From assembly GCA_947177925.1 (NCBI GenBank), contig CAMWWJ010000025.1:1-18153 (forward strand): DNA of 18,153 nt, given 5' to 3'. Positions 1 through 6,911 of the stretch are shown piece after piece. Positions within the stretch are counted from its first letter, which is position 1, and each line of letters opens with the position of its first letter. Both the position numbers and the translations under genes were made by a program. Source of the stretch: an uncultured Lachnospiraceae bacterium (GTDB taxonomy: Bacteria > Bacillota > Clostridia > Lachnospirales > Lachnospiraceae). Below the pieces are notes generated by a model that made no database searches, was not told the DNA's origin, and saw only the letters and a program-made list of their open reading frames with translations.

Positions 1-13
1 GGCACACATTTTA

Positions 14-45
14 GGCATATTGCGCCATGGACGGCGCTATATGCC
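14..45. repeat. Strong inverted repeat (13-bp arms)
   Basis: Arms GGCATATTGCGCC (14-26) and GGCGCTATATGCC (33-45) pair with one mismatch around a 6-base loop. No T-run follows on either strand, so it is not a textbook intrinsic terminator. It overlaps the stop codon of the small leftward ORF at 37-159 and could end or stabilise that transcript, or act as a protein-binding dyad. The structure is clear; the role is unknown. Confidence 0.5.
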
Positions 46-159
46 GACCCGGCCGCCTTCCACAACCTCCCTCAGGCTGTTTAGGAAAAGCGCCATCCAA
101 AACACCGCAGCCAATCCGCTCTCATCCCTCTGTTGCGTCCGCCCCTCCATCACCTTCAT
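37..159 (-). CDS. Possible 40-aa hypothetical protein
   Basis: A short leftward ORF runs from an ATG at 159 to a TAG at 37-39. The peptide begins MKVMEGRTQQRDESG, continues with a hydrophobic stretch (LAAVFWMALFLNSL), and ends with a charged Gly-rich tail. I do not recognise the family. In its favour, a good leftward promoter lies at 185-213, which would give a leader of roughly 20 nt, and a strong hairpin overlaps its stop. Against it, the Shine-Dalgarno is poor (AAGGG directly abuts the ATG) and the ORF is very short. The same transcript could instead be a non-coding RNA, or the ORF could be a gene remnant. It is divergent from mutS2. Confidence 0.25.
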   Translation of the reverse strand: MKVMEGRTQQRDESGLAAVFWMALFLNSLREVVEGGRVGI

Positions 160-184
160 CCCTTATCTAACCCATTCCCCCATA

Positions 185-213
185 AGTATATCGGATGCCA
201 GCTTTATTGTAAA
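185..213 (-). promoter_or_regulatory. Leftward sigma-A-type promoter upstream of the 40-aa ORF
   Basis: On the minus strand, TTTACA (213-208) is separated by exactly 17 bp from TATACT (190-185), five of six consensus matches in each hexamer. An A-tract on the same strand (complement of the T-run at 223-231) lies just upstream of the -35 and could act as an UP element. On the plus strand the same bases could be read as a weak terminator (AAAGCT/GGCTTT plus T-run), but that stem has only about six pairs. Confidence 0.5.
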
Positions 214-239
214 GCTTCGTGGCTTTTTTTTCGGATATG

Positions 240-248
240 TGTTATACT
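240..248 (+). promoter_or_regulatory. Possible extended -10 promoter for mutS2
   Basis: TGT followed by TATACT (240-248) fits an extended -10 element about 45 bases before the mutS2 start. No good -35 is visible at the right distance, so the call rests on the -10 alone. Confidence 0.35.
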
Positions 249-291
249 GAATGTTACAGTTTAACCATTACAGATTATTGGGGAATAAAGT

Positions 292-2664
292 ATGATAAAT
301 AAAAAAGCATTACGTATATTGGAATATAATAAAATAATAGATTTATTGGTAGAAAAGGCTTCTTCCCAGCCGGGAAAGGAGCTGTGCAGGAGTCTGGTTC
401 CTTTGCTTAAGCTGGATGAGATTCAGTTAGCACAGACTTACACTAAGGATGCCCTGTCGAGGCTGTTCAAAAAGGGAAATACTTCTTTTGGCGGAAACAG
501 GGACTTATCTTATGTGTGTAAGCATTTGGAAATCGGCGGTTCTTTAAATGCTGCCGAGCTTTTGCAGATTGCCTCTCTTTTGGAAAATGTGGCACGTATA
601 AAAGCTTATGGACGTTCCGAAGGAAAAGAGCTGACCGACAGTCTGGACAGCTTTTTCGATGAGCTTGAGCCCCTTACCCAGTTAAGCAGCGAGCTTCGCC
701 GCTGCATTTTATCGGAGGAGGAAATTGCCGATGATGCCAGTTCCACTCTCCGGCACATCCGGAGGCAGATGGGCATAACCGGAGATAAGATTCACAGCCA
801 GTTGAATTCCATGGTAAACGGCTCTTATCGCACTTATTTACAGGATGCGGTCATTACCATGCGGAATAACCGTTACTGCATTCCGGTAAAGGCGGAATAC
901 AAAAGTCAGGTGCCCGGCATGATCCACGATCAGTCTGGAAGCGGCTCCACTTTGTTTATTGAGCCTTCTGCCATAATCGAATTAAACAATAAAATAAAGG
1001 AGCTTTCCCTGCAGGAAAAAGAGGAAATCGAGAAAATCCTGGGAGAGCTTTCTCTTCTGTGCAGTGAGCATACTCTTACCTTGAAGCGAAATGTGGAGCT
1101 TATGACCTTTTTGGACTTTACCTTTGCCAAGGCATCCCTTGCCATGGAGCAAAATGCCACGGAGCCGGTCTTTAACCAACGGGGCTATATGAACATCCGC
1201 AAAGGCAGGCACCCGCTTTTGCCAAAGGATAAAGTAGTTCCTATTGATATTTATTTGGGGGATGCTTTTCATCAGTTAATCATAACCGGACCAAATACGG
1301 GTGGAAAGACCGTTTCCTTAAAAACCGTAGGCTTATTTACCCTGATGGGCCAGGCAGGGCTGCATATTCCGGCTCTGGACCGAAGTGAACTGAGTATTTT
1401 TACCAATGTATTTGCGGATATCGGAGATGAACAGAGCATTGAACAGAGCCTATCCACCTTTTCTTCTCATATGACCAATATTGTTCATATTTTGAATGAA
1501 GCGGATTCCCGTTCCCTCTGTCTTTTTGATGAATTATGTGCCGGAACGGATCCTACAGAGGGCGCCGCCCTGGCAATTGCCATATTAGAGTATTTAGGAC
1601 AGAAGCAGTCTTTTGTAATGGCAACTACCCATTATAGCGAATTGAAGGTTTATGCCTTATCCGGCAGTCAGGTAGAAAATGCCTGCTGTGAATTCAATGT
1701 GGAAACCTTAAGCCCTACCTATCGTCTGTTAATCGGCGTGCCTGGAAAAAGTAATGCTTTTGCTATTTCCGGTAAGCTGGGGCTGTCCAATTCCATTATT
1801 GATGCCGCAAGGAACCAGCTTTCTACAGAAGCAGAAAGCTTTGAGGATTTGCTTTCAGATCTGGAAAGCAGCCGCAGGACAATAGAAAAGGAACAATTGG
1901 AAATCGAGACCTACAAGCAGGAAATCGAGGCTTTAAAAAAACAACTGGAAGCAAAGCAGGATAAACTGGAAGCCTCCAGAGAACGAATTTTAAGGGAAGC
2001 CAACGAAGAGGCCCGGGATATCCTGCAGGAAGCAAAGGCATTTGCAGATGAAACGATTCGTTCCTTCCAGAAATACGGCTCCAATACCTCCATGAAGGAA
2101 ATGGAGCAAAAGCGCAATAAAGTCCGGGAAAAAATTTCCGAAAAAAATTCCGGCCTTTCCCAAAAAGAAAAGGCGCAGCAAAAAGGCAGCCTGAAGCCAA
2201 ATCAGATTCAATTAGGGGACAGTGTAAAGGTGCTGTCCATGAATGTAAAGGGAACCATCAGCTCCAGGCCCGATGCAAAAGGAATGCTTTTCGTACAATG
2301 CGGTATTATTCGTTCAAAGGTGCATATAAGCGATATTATTCTTTTACAGGAAGATGACATAAAAGCTCCTAATTTATCCCGGGGGAAAAACGGACGCATG
2401 AGCCTGTCCAAGGCCTCCCATATTTCCCCGGAAATCAATCTTTTGGGAAAAACCGTTGATGAAGCCATTTCCGCATTGGATAAATATCTGGATGATGCTT
2501 ATGTGACCCATCTGCCCAGCGTCCGCATTGTCCACGGCAAAGGAACAGGCGCTCTGCGCAATGCGGTCCAGAATCACTTGAAAAAACTCCCCTATGTAAA
2601 ATCTTACCGCCTTGGGGAATTTGGCGAAGGAGATGCGGGAGTCACTATAGCAGAATTTAAATAA
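292..2664 (+). CDS. mutS2: MutS2 ATPase/Smr endonuclease family protein
   Basis: A 790-aa MutS2, the usual length for the family. It lacks the mismatch-recognition domains of MutS. The core and clamp helices occupy about residues 1-310. Walker A (GPNTGGKT) is near residue 333 and Walker B (LCLFDELCAGTDPTEGA) near 408. A charged coiled coil spans about 515-640, and a C-terminal Smr domain (about 715-790) carries the HGKGTGALR motif. Family members suppress recombination in some bacteria; in Bacillus subtilis MutS2 binds collided ribosomes and helps rescue them. The usual LDLRG at the Smr start reads INLLG here, so nuclease activity is uncertain. The start is preceded by GGGGAA. A response-regulator gene follows after 25 bp on the same strand, suggesting cotranscription. 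Confidence 0.95.
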   Translation: MINKKALRILEYNKIIDLLVEKASSQPGKELCRSLVPLLKLDEIQLAQTYTKDALSRLFKKGNTSFGGNRDLSYVCKHLEIGGSLNAAELLQIASLLENVARIKAYGRSEGKELTDSLDSFFDELEPLTQLSSELRRCILSEEEIADDASSTLRHIRRQMGITGDKIHSQLNSMVNGSYRTYLQDAVITMRNNRYCIPVKAEYKSQVPGMIHDQSGSGSTLFIEPSAIIELNNKIKELSLQEKEEIEKILGELSLLCSEHTLTLKRNVELMTFLDFTFAKASLAMEQNATEPVFNQRGYMNIRKGRHPLLPKDKVVPIDIYLGDAFHQLIITGPNTGGKTVSLKTVGLFTLMGQAGLHIPALDRSELSIFTNVFADIGDEQSIEQSLSTFSSHMTNIVHILNEADSRSLCLFDELCAGTDPTEGAALAIAILEYLGQKQSFVMATTHYSELKVYALSGSQVENACCEFNVETLSPTYRLLIGVPGKSNAFAISGKLGLSNSIIDAARNQLSTEAESFEDLLSDLESSRRTIEKEQLEIETYKQEIEALKKQLEAKQDKLEASRERILREANEEARDILQEAKAFADETIRSFQKYGSNTSMKEMEQKRNKVREKISEKNSGLSQKEKAQQKGSLKPNQIQLGDSVKVLSMNVKGTISSRPDAKGMLFVQCGIIRSKVHISDIILLQEDDIKAPNLSRGKNGRMSLSKASHISPEINLLGKTVDEAISALDKYLDDAYVTHLPSVRIVHGKGTGALRNAVQNHLKKLPYVKSYRLGEFGEGDAGVTIAEFK

Positions 2665-2689
2665 ACGCCGCTTTTATAAGGAGGTATCC

Positions 2690-3400
2690 ATGGCAACAAA
2701 ACAGAAAATTTTAATCGTAGATGATGATAATAATATTGCTGAGCTGATTTCTCTCTATCTGACAAAGGAATGCTTTGACACCTTGATTGTAGGAGACGGT
2801 GAATCTGCCTTAGAAGCATTAAAGACCTTTCAGCCCAATTTGATTTTATTGGATTTAATGCTTCCTGGCATAGACGGCTATGAAGTATGCCGTTCAGTCC
2901 GGTCCAGCTCAAACATTCCCATTATCATGCTTTCCGCAAAGGGGGAGATATTCGACAAGGTGCTGGGGCTTGAACTGGGCGCCGATGACTATATGGAAAA
3001 ACCCTTTGATACTAAGGAGCTGGTAGCCAGAGTGAAGGCTGTGCTGCGCCGTTACAAACAGACTTCTGCAGGCGGTGAGCAGTTAGATCAGGCTAAGAAG
3101 GTAGAATACAAGGATCTTGTGATCAACTTAACCAACTATTCCGTATTTTACAGGGGAAAAGTAGTGGAAATGCCTCCAAAGGAGCTGGAATTGCTATACT
3201 TCCTTGCTTCCTCTCCCAATCAGGTATTTACAAGGGAGCAGCTTTTAGATCAAATCTGGGGCTATGAATATATCGGGGATACCCGGACGGTAGATGTACA
3301 CATCAAAAGGCTTCGTGAAAAAATCAGCGACCATGAGGAATGGGGACTTTCCACTGTATGGGGCATTGGCTACAAATTTGAAGTGAAATCACGGGGATAG
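2690..3400 (+). CDS. OmpR/PhoB-family response regulator
   Basis: A 236-aa two-component response regulator. The receiver domain (about 1-120) has the acidic pocket VDDD (residues 10-13), the phospho-acceptor Asp55 in LLDLMLPG and the conserved Lys in MEKPFD. A C-terminal winged-helix DNA-binding domain (about 135-232) contains the typical PPKELELLYFLAS and TVDVHIKRLREKI segments. It should bind target promoters once phosphorylated by the kinase encoded 3 bp downstream. The start is set by a perfect AAGGAGG at 2678-2684, five bases before the ATG. It probably shares a transcript with mutS2 and the kinase. The signal and regulon cannot be read from the sequence. Confidence 0.95.
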   Translation: MATKQKILIVDDDNNIAELISLYLTKECFDTLIVGDGESALEALKTFQPNLILLDLMLPGIDGYEVCRSVRSSSNIPIIMLSAKGEIFDKVLGLELGADDYMEKPFDTKELVARVKAVLRRYKQTSAGGEQLDQAKKVEYKDLVINLTNYSVFYRGKVVEMPPKELELLYFLASSPNQVFTREQLLDQIWGYEYIGDTRTVDVHIKRLREKISDHEEWGLSTVWGIGYKFEVKSRG

Positions 3401-3403
3401 GTT

Positions 3404-4834
3404 ATGAAAAAGACACTTTATCTGAAATTTTTATTGGCATATATTATTTTTGGCTGCTTCGGTTTTATTGTGGTAGCCACTTTTTCTTCCAGCCTGACTT
3501 TAGAGCATTTAAAAAGAGAAAATGCGGAAACCTTGTACCGGGAAGCTTCCATGATTTCCAAAACCTATGCGGCTGAGCTGTATTCCAGCCGGATTACTCT
3601 GGAATCGGCATATACCCAGCTAAATGCTCTGGGAACTTATCTTTCTGCGGATATCTGGATTGTAAATCCCTCCGGTACAGTAGTATTGAATTCCGGAGAG
3701 GCTACTAATGTAGACAATCCCAAAATCATTGCCAACTTTGATCCTGCAGTCACTTCCGATTCTTATTATGTAACGGGAAATTTTTTTGGAGAATTTGAAG
3801 AAGAGGTCTTAAGTGTCTTTACTCCCATATCCTCCAATTATAAGATTAAAGGTTATGTTATCATTCATAAGCCCATGAGCGATATTTACAAATCAAGCGA
3901 CAGCCTGTTAGGCGTTACTTATATTACTTTGGTGCTGCTGATTCTTCTTTCTCTCATTATCTTGTTCTTTTTTACAGAAATGTTTTACTTCCCTTTAAAA
4001 AAGATCATTACAGCTACGGAACAGTATGCCAGCGGCAACATGCACTATGAGCTGTCGGTGGAAAGTACGGACGAAATGGGCTATCTGGCCGCTTCCTTAA
4101 ATTACATGGCAAGCGAGATTGCCCGCTCGGAGGATAATCAGAAGAAATTTGTGGCAAACGTATCCCATGACTTCCGCTCTCCTCTTACGTCCATAAAGGG
4201 ATATTTAGAAGCCATGCTGGACGGCACCATCCCTCCCGAAATGCATGAAAAATACCTGACTATTGTATTGAACGAAACTGACCGGCTTACCAAGCTCACT
4301 AACAGCCTGTTGACCTTAAACAATTTGAATACGAAAGGGATGGTGTTGGAGCGAAGCGACTTTGAGCTTAACCGGATGATTAAGGAAACTGTGGAAACCT
4401 TTGAAGGCACCTGTAACAAAAAACAGATTCTGATGGATTTGATTCTGACGGGAGATGTGATGTATGTAAACGGGGATATTACCAAAATTCAGCAGGTGCT
4501 CTACAATCTGTTGGACAATGCTATTAAATTTTCCCATAACAACTCCGTTATCACAATTGAAACAAGAGAAAAGAACAATAAGCTTTTTGTTTCTGTCAAG
4601 GATAATGGCATTGGTATTCCAAAGGACAGCCTGAAATTGATTTTTGACCGTTTCTACAAGACAGATTTGTCCAGAGGAAAGGACAAAAAGGGCACCGGGC
4701 TTGGGCTCTCTATAACAAAGGAGATTATCCATTCTCATGGGGAGAATATAAATGTAATCAGTACAGAAGGGGTTGGGAGCGAGTTTATTTTTACTTTGCA
4801 GAAAGCGGAGAATATGGATTTGGGGGATGACTGA
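3404..4834 (+). CDS. Membrane sensor histidine kinase
   Basis: A 476-aa sensor kinase, partner of the response regulator just upstream (3-bp gap). Transmembrane helix 1 is at about residues 7-29, an extracytoplasmic sensor region at about 30-165 (possibly a Cache/PAS-like fold), and helix 2 at about 168-196. A HAMP linker (about 197-245) leads to the HisKA domain with phospho-acceptor His255 in NVSHDFRSPLTS. The HATPase domain has an N box (NLLDNAIKFS), a G1 box (DNGIGIP), an F box (FDRFYKTD) and a G2 box (GTGLGLSI). All key catalytic motifs are present. The layout is that of the PhoR/WalK-like class, but the sensed signal is unknown. The toxin promoter begins only 12 bases after its stop codon. 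Confidence 0.95.
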   Translation: MKKTLYLKFLLAYIIFGCFGFIVVATFSSSLTLEHLKRENAETLYREASMISKTYAAELYSSRITLESAYTQLNALGTYLSADIWIVNPSGTVVLNSGEATNVDNPKIIANFDPAVTSDSYYVTGNFFGEFEEEVLSVFTPISSNYKIKGYVIIHKPMSDIYKSSDSLLGVTYITLVLLILLSLIILFFFTEMFYFPLKKIITATEQYASGNMHYELSVESTDEMGYLAASLNYMASEIARSEDNQKKFVANVSHDFRSPLTSIKGYLEAMLDGTIPPEMHEKYLTIVLNETDRLTKLTNSLLTLNNLNTKGMVLERSDFELNRMIKETVETFEGTCNKKQILMDLILTGDVMYVNGDITKIQQVLYNLLDNAIKFSHNNSVITIETREKNNKLFVSVKDNGIGIPKDSLKLIFDRFYKTDLSRGKDKKGTGLGLSITKEIIHSHGENINVISTEGVGSEFIFTLQKAENMDLGDD

Positions 4835-4846
4835 TTTTGGTTTCTG

Positions 4847-4876
4847 TTGTCTAACCATAACGAAATATGATATACT
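4847..4876 (+). promoter_or_regulatory. Promoter of the toxin-like miniprotein gene
   Basis: TTGTCT (4847-4852), an 18-bp spacer and TATACT (4871-4876), with an extended -10 TGA immediately before it. It lies between the histidine kinase stop and the 29-aa ORF and would give a leader of about 60 nt. Confidence 0.6.
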
Positions 4877-4912
4877 ACATGTCGGAAGCAGTCGTGTTGC
4901 AGGGTGTGTTGA

Positions 4913-4939
4913 CCTCATTCTAAAAAGAATGGGGGTGAT
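4913..4939 (+). promoter_or_regulatory. Leader hairpin occluding the toxin ribosome-binding site
   Basis: In the mRNA, CCTCATTCT (4913-4921) can pair with AGAATGGGG (4926-4934) across an AAAA loop, nine pairs with one U-G. This ties up most of the strong Shine-Dalgarno GGGGGTGAT (4931-4939) of the 29-aa ORF. Hidden ribosome-binding sites are characteristic of type I toxin mRNAs. The pairing is seen directly; its regulatory effect is inferred. Confidence 0.55.
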
Positions 4940-4943
4940 GCCT

Positions 4944-5033
4944 ATGAAAAATCATTTTGATTTTATGGATTTAATGACCTTTGGTCTTTTCCTATTGGCA
5001 TTGCTTACATTCGTGTTTGCGTTTTGTAAGTAA
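4944..5033 (+). CDS. Small hydrophobic type I toxin-like peptide (putative holin-like toxin)
   Basis: A 29-aa peptide beginning MKNHFDFMDLM, followed by one transmembrane helix containing TFGLFLLALLTFVFAF, and ending CK. The LMTFGLFLLALLTF core resembles the 'putative holin-like toxin' miniproteins of Firmicutes (Hol_Tox type), which act as membrane-depolarising type I toxins. I chose the ATG at 4944 because GGGGGTGAT sits at proper spacing before it; in-frame ATGs at 4929 and 4938 overlap that site. Supporting context: a dedicated promoter, a leader hairpin over the ribosome-binding site, and a convergent antisense RNA unit downstream. Family membership is from memory of the sequence pattern; toxicity is inferred. 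Confidence 0.7.
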   Translation: MKNHFDFMDLMTFGLFLLALLTFVFAFCK

Positions 5034-5039
5034 TCATAC

Positions 5040-5087
5040 ATAGCAAAACCACCCTCATAACTTTGAACGGTTTGGGTGGCTTGCTAT
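5040..5087 (-). terminator. Terminator of the antisense RNA, possibly also of the trmL operon
   Basis: Arms ATAGCAAAACCACCC (5040-5054) and GGGTGGCTTGCTAT (5074-5087) form a 13-pair stem with a small internal loop. Read leftward, GGGTGG is followed by TTTTGC, giving an intrinsic-terminator shape. Read rightward, no T-run follows. It lies seven bases past the toxin stop codon. No other terminator is visible between here and trmL, so operon read-through may also end here. Confidence 0.6.
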
Positions 5088-5098
5088 TCAAAATCGGT

Positions 5099-5127
5099 CA
5101 ACCCCTTGTGGGCGGTTGCTTCTTCTT
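5099..5127 (+). terminator. Weak possible terminator of the toxin mRNA
   Basis: CAACCCC (5099-5105) pairs with GGGCGGTTG (5110-5118) with one bulged C, followed by the pyrimidine run CTTCTTCTT. If used, the toxin mRNA would cover nearly the whole antisense unit. The T-run is interrupted, so confidence is low. Confidence 0.35.
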
Positions 5128-5135
5128 ATGCCAAT

Positions 5136-5164
5136 AATATATCATATCTGTCACCATGTTTCAA
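5136..5164 (-). promoter_or_regulatory. Promoter of the antisense RNA
   Basis: On the minus strand TTGAAA (5164-5159), a 17-bp spacer and TATATT (5141-5136), with an extended -10 TGA. It points toward the toxin gene, and the only thing between it and the toxin stop codon is two hairpins, so it is not the promoter of a protein gene. Confidence 0.6.
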
Positions 5165-5238
5165 GCGCAACTAAAATATTTTCATTTTGCTGATTCGTTC
5201 ATCATGCTTTTGTGTCCTCTCTCCCTCACCCCAATTTA

Positions 5239-5733
5239 TCATCCCTTCCACTGAAGCCTATGCAGCTCCCCCTCCAACTGCATATGGGAAAACCCATTCT
5301 GTCTCAGCGCCTCATAAAGCACAATTGCCACAGAGTTAGACAGATTCAGAGAACGGACCTGTTCCAGCATGGGAATCCGGATACAGGTTTCTTCATAATC
5401 CACCAATATCTCCTCCGGTATTCCCGCACTTTCCTTCCCAAACATAATAAAATCATCTGGAGAATATTCCACTTCCGTATAAATATGTTTTGCCTTTGTA
5501 GTAGCCATCCAGATTTTCGCATTTGGGTTCTTCTCTAAGAACTCTTCAAAATTCACATAGCGGGTTACATCCAAATGCTCCCAGTAATCCATGCCCGCCC
5601 GTTTAATGGACTTCTCATTGAGCTTAAAGCCTAAAGGCTCAATTAAATGAAGCTTCGTTCCGGTTGCCACACAGGTCCGACCGATATTCCCTGTATTTGC
5701 CGGTATCTCCGGCTGATGTAAAATAATATTCAT
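5239..5733 (-). CDS. trmL: tRNA (cytidine/uridine-34 2'-O)-methyltransferase TrmL
   Basis: A 164-aa SPOUT-class methyltransferase, normal length for TrmL. Three family motifs are intact: NTGNIGRTC near residues 15-23, FGKESAGIPEE near 97-107, and the knot segment RIPMLEQVRSLNLSNSVAIV near the C-terminus. The family methylates the ribose of the wobble nucleotide in tRNA-Leu isoacceptors using S-adenosylmethionine, acting as a dimer in the cytoplasm. It starts two bases after the aminotransferase stop, with GGAGGAA within the end of that gene serving as ribosome-binding site. It is the last gene of the leftward operon. No terminator follows directly; the nearest is the hairpin at 5040-5087. Confidence 0.93.
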   Translation of the reverse strand: MNIILHQPEIPANTGNIGRTCVATGTKLHLIEPLGFKLNEKSIKRAGMDYWEHLDVTRYVNFEEFLEKNPNAKIWMATTKAKHIYTEVEYSPDDFIMFGKESAGIPEEILVDYEETCIRIPMLEQVRSLNLSNSVAIVLYEALRQNGFSHMQLEGELHRLQWKG

Positions 5734-5735
5734 AA

Positions 5736-6911
5736 TCAGCCTTTCTGTTCCTCCCTAAGCTTCGTGATGAACCTTTCCAGCCTTCCGATGGCTATCTTTA
5801 AATTCTCTAAGGAATAGGCATAGGAAATACGAAGGAATCCTTCTCCGCAGTCTCCAAAGGCAGTTCCCGGCACTACAGCAACCTCCTCTTCCTCTAAAAA
5901 TCTGGTGGCAAATTCATCGGAGGTCATTCCAAATTCCTTAATGCATGGGAATATGTAAAAGGCCCCAAAAGGCTCAAAACATTCTAAGCCCATTTCCTGA
6001 AAGGCATGAATGAGATAACGTCTCCTCTGATTGTATGCATCCCGCATTTTGGCAACCTCTTCATCTCCGTTTTTCAATGCCTCTACAGCAGCATACTGGC
6101 TTGTAGTAGGTGCACACATAATGGCAAACTGGTGAATCTTAATCATCTGTTCAATGATTGCTTTTGGTCCGCAGGCATATCCCAGCCTCCATCCGGTCAT
6201 GGCATATGCCTTGGAAAATCCGTTAATCAAAACAGTTCTTTCCTTCATGCCTTCTATATTGGCAATGGAAACATGATTTCCGTTATAAGAAAGCTCTGAA
6301 TAAATCTCGTCGGAAATCACAAAGATGTCATGCTTTTTGATGACCTCTGCAATTGCCTCTAAATCCTTCCGCTCCATAATGGCTCCTGTAGGATTATTGG
6401 GGAATGGCAGAATCAATACCTTGGTTTTTTCCGTAATGGCATCCTCCAATTCCTGCGCGGTAAGGCGGAACTGGTTTTCATGCTTTAATTCAATAATAAC
6501 CGGCTTTGCGCCTGCTAAAATGGCACAAGGCTCATAGGACACGTAGCTTGGCTGGGGAATCAGTACTTCCTCCCCGGGATTGATCATGGCACGAAGGCCG
6601 ATATCAATTGCCTCTGAACCGCCTACCGTTACCAACACTTCATTGTTGTAATGATATTCCAGATTCATGCGCCTTTTTAAATAATTGCAGATTTCTATTT
6701 TCAGTTCCTTCAAACCTGCATTGGATGTATAAAAGGTACGGCCTCTTTCTAAAGAATAAATACCCTCATCCCGGATAAACCAGGGGGTCTCAAAATCAGG
6801 CTCTCCTACACCTAATGAGATGGCATTTTCCATTTCGCTTACGATGTCAAAAAACTTCCTGATTCCTGAGGGTTTTAAAGCTACTACTTGGTCTGCTAAT
6901 GGATTTCTCAT
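5736..6911 (-). CDS. PLP-dependent class I/II aminotransferase
   Basis: A 391-aa fold-type I aminotransferase of the AspC/AraT/PatA-like group. It has the N-terminal GVGEPDFETP substrate loop, the FPNNPTGA cofactor segment, SDEIYSEL with the PLP-binding Asp, the Schiff-base Lys234 in NGFSKAYAMTGWRLGY, and the C-terminal FLRISYA with the carboxylate-binding Arg. Likely substrates are aspartate, aromatic amino acids or N-acetyl-diaminopimelate; the sequence alone does not decide. Its ATG overlaps the TGA of the Lrp-type regulator by four bases (ATGA), indicating translational coupling and suggesting that the regulator senses an amino acid linked to this enzyme. Confidence 0.93.
   Translation of the reverse strand: MRNPLADQVVALKPSGIRKFFDIVSEMENAISLGVGEPDFETPWFIRDEGIYSLERGRTFYTSNAGLKELKIEICNYLKRRMNLEYHYNNEVLVTVGGSEAIDIGLRAMINPGEEVLIPQPSYVSYEPCAILAGAKPVIIELKHENQFRLTAQELEDAITEKTKVLILPFPNNPTGAIMERKDLEAIAEVIKKHDIFVISDEIYSELSYNGNHVSIANIEGMKERTVLINGFSKAYAMTGWRLGYACGPKAIIEQMIKIHQFAIMCAPTTSQYAAVEALKNGDEEVAKMRDAYNQRRRYLIHAFQEMGLECFEPFGAFYIFPCIKEFGMTSDEFATRFLEEEEVAVVPGTAFGDCGEGFLRISYAYSLENLKIAIGRLERFITKLREEQKG

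Larger units (their letters stand above)
5040..5129 (-). ncRNA. Predicted antisense antitoxin RNA
   Basis: A leftward promoter (5136-5164) should start an RNA near 5129 that ends at the hairpin at 5040-5087, about 90 nt with no ORF. It is complementary to the 3' untranslated part of the toxin mRNA. It would contain two stem-loops: a 5' one from the CAACCCC/GGGCGGTTG repeat (5099-5118) and the terminator. Convergent partners that overlap at the toxin 3' end are the arrangement known from TxpA/RatA and Fst-type type I systems. The promoter and hairpins are seen; the RNA itself is inferred. Confidence 0.55.

Noticed and set aside
200..231. Rightward intrinsic terminator
   Set aside because: The stem before the T-run is only about six pairs and the bases are better explained as the -35 and A-tract of the leftward promoter; kept only as an alternative.
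20..250. Rightward 76-aa ORF at the left edge
   Set aside because: Pro/Ser/Thr-rich and without a ribosome-binding site; it runs across the leftward promoter and T-run, and looks like the antisense of the minus-strand ORF.
4316..4918. 200-aa leftward ORF across the histidine kinase 3' end
   Set aside because: Antisense to well-conserved HATPase motifs, with no domain and no start signals.
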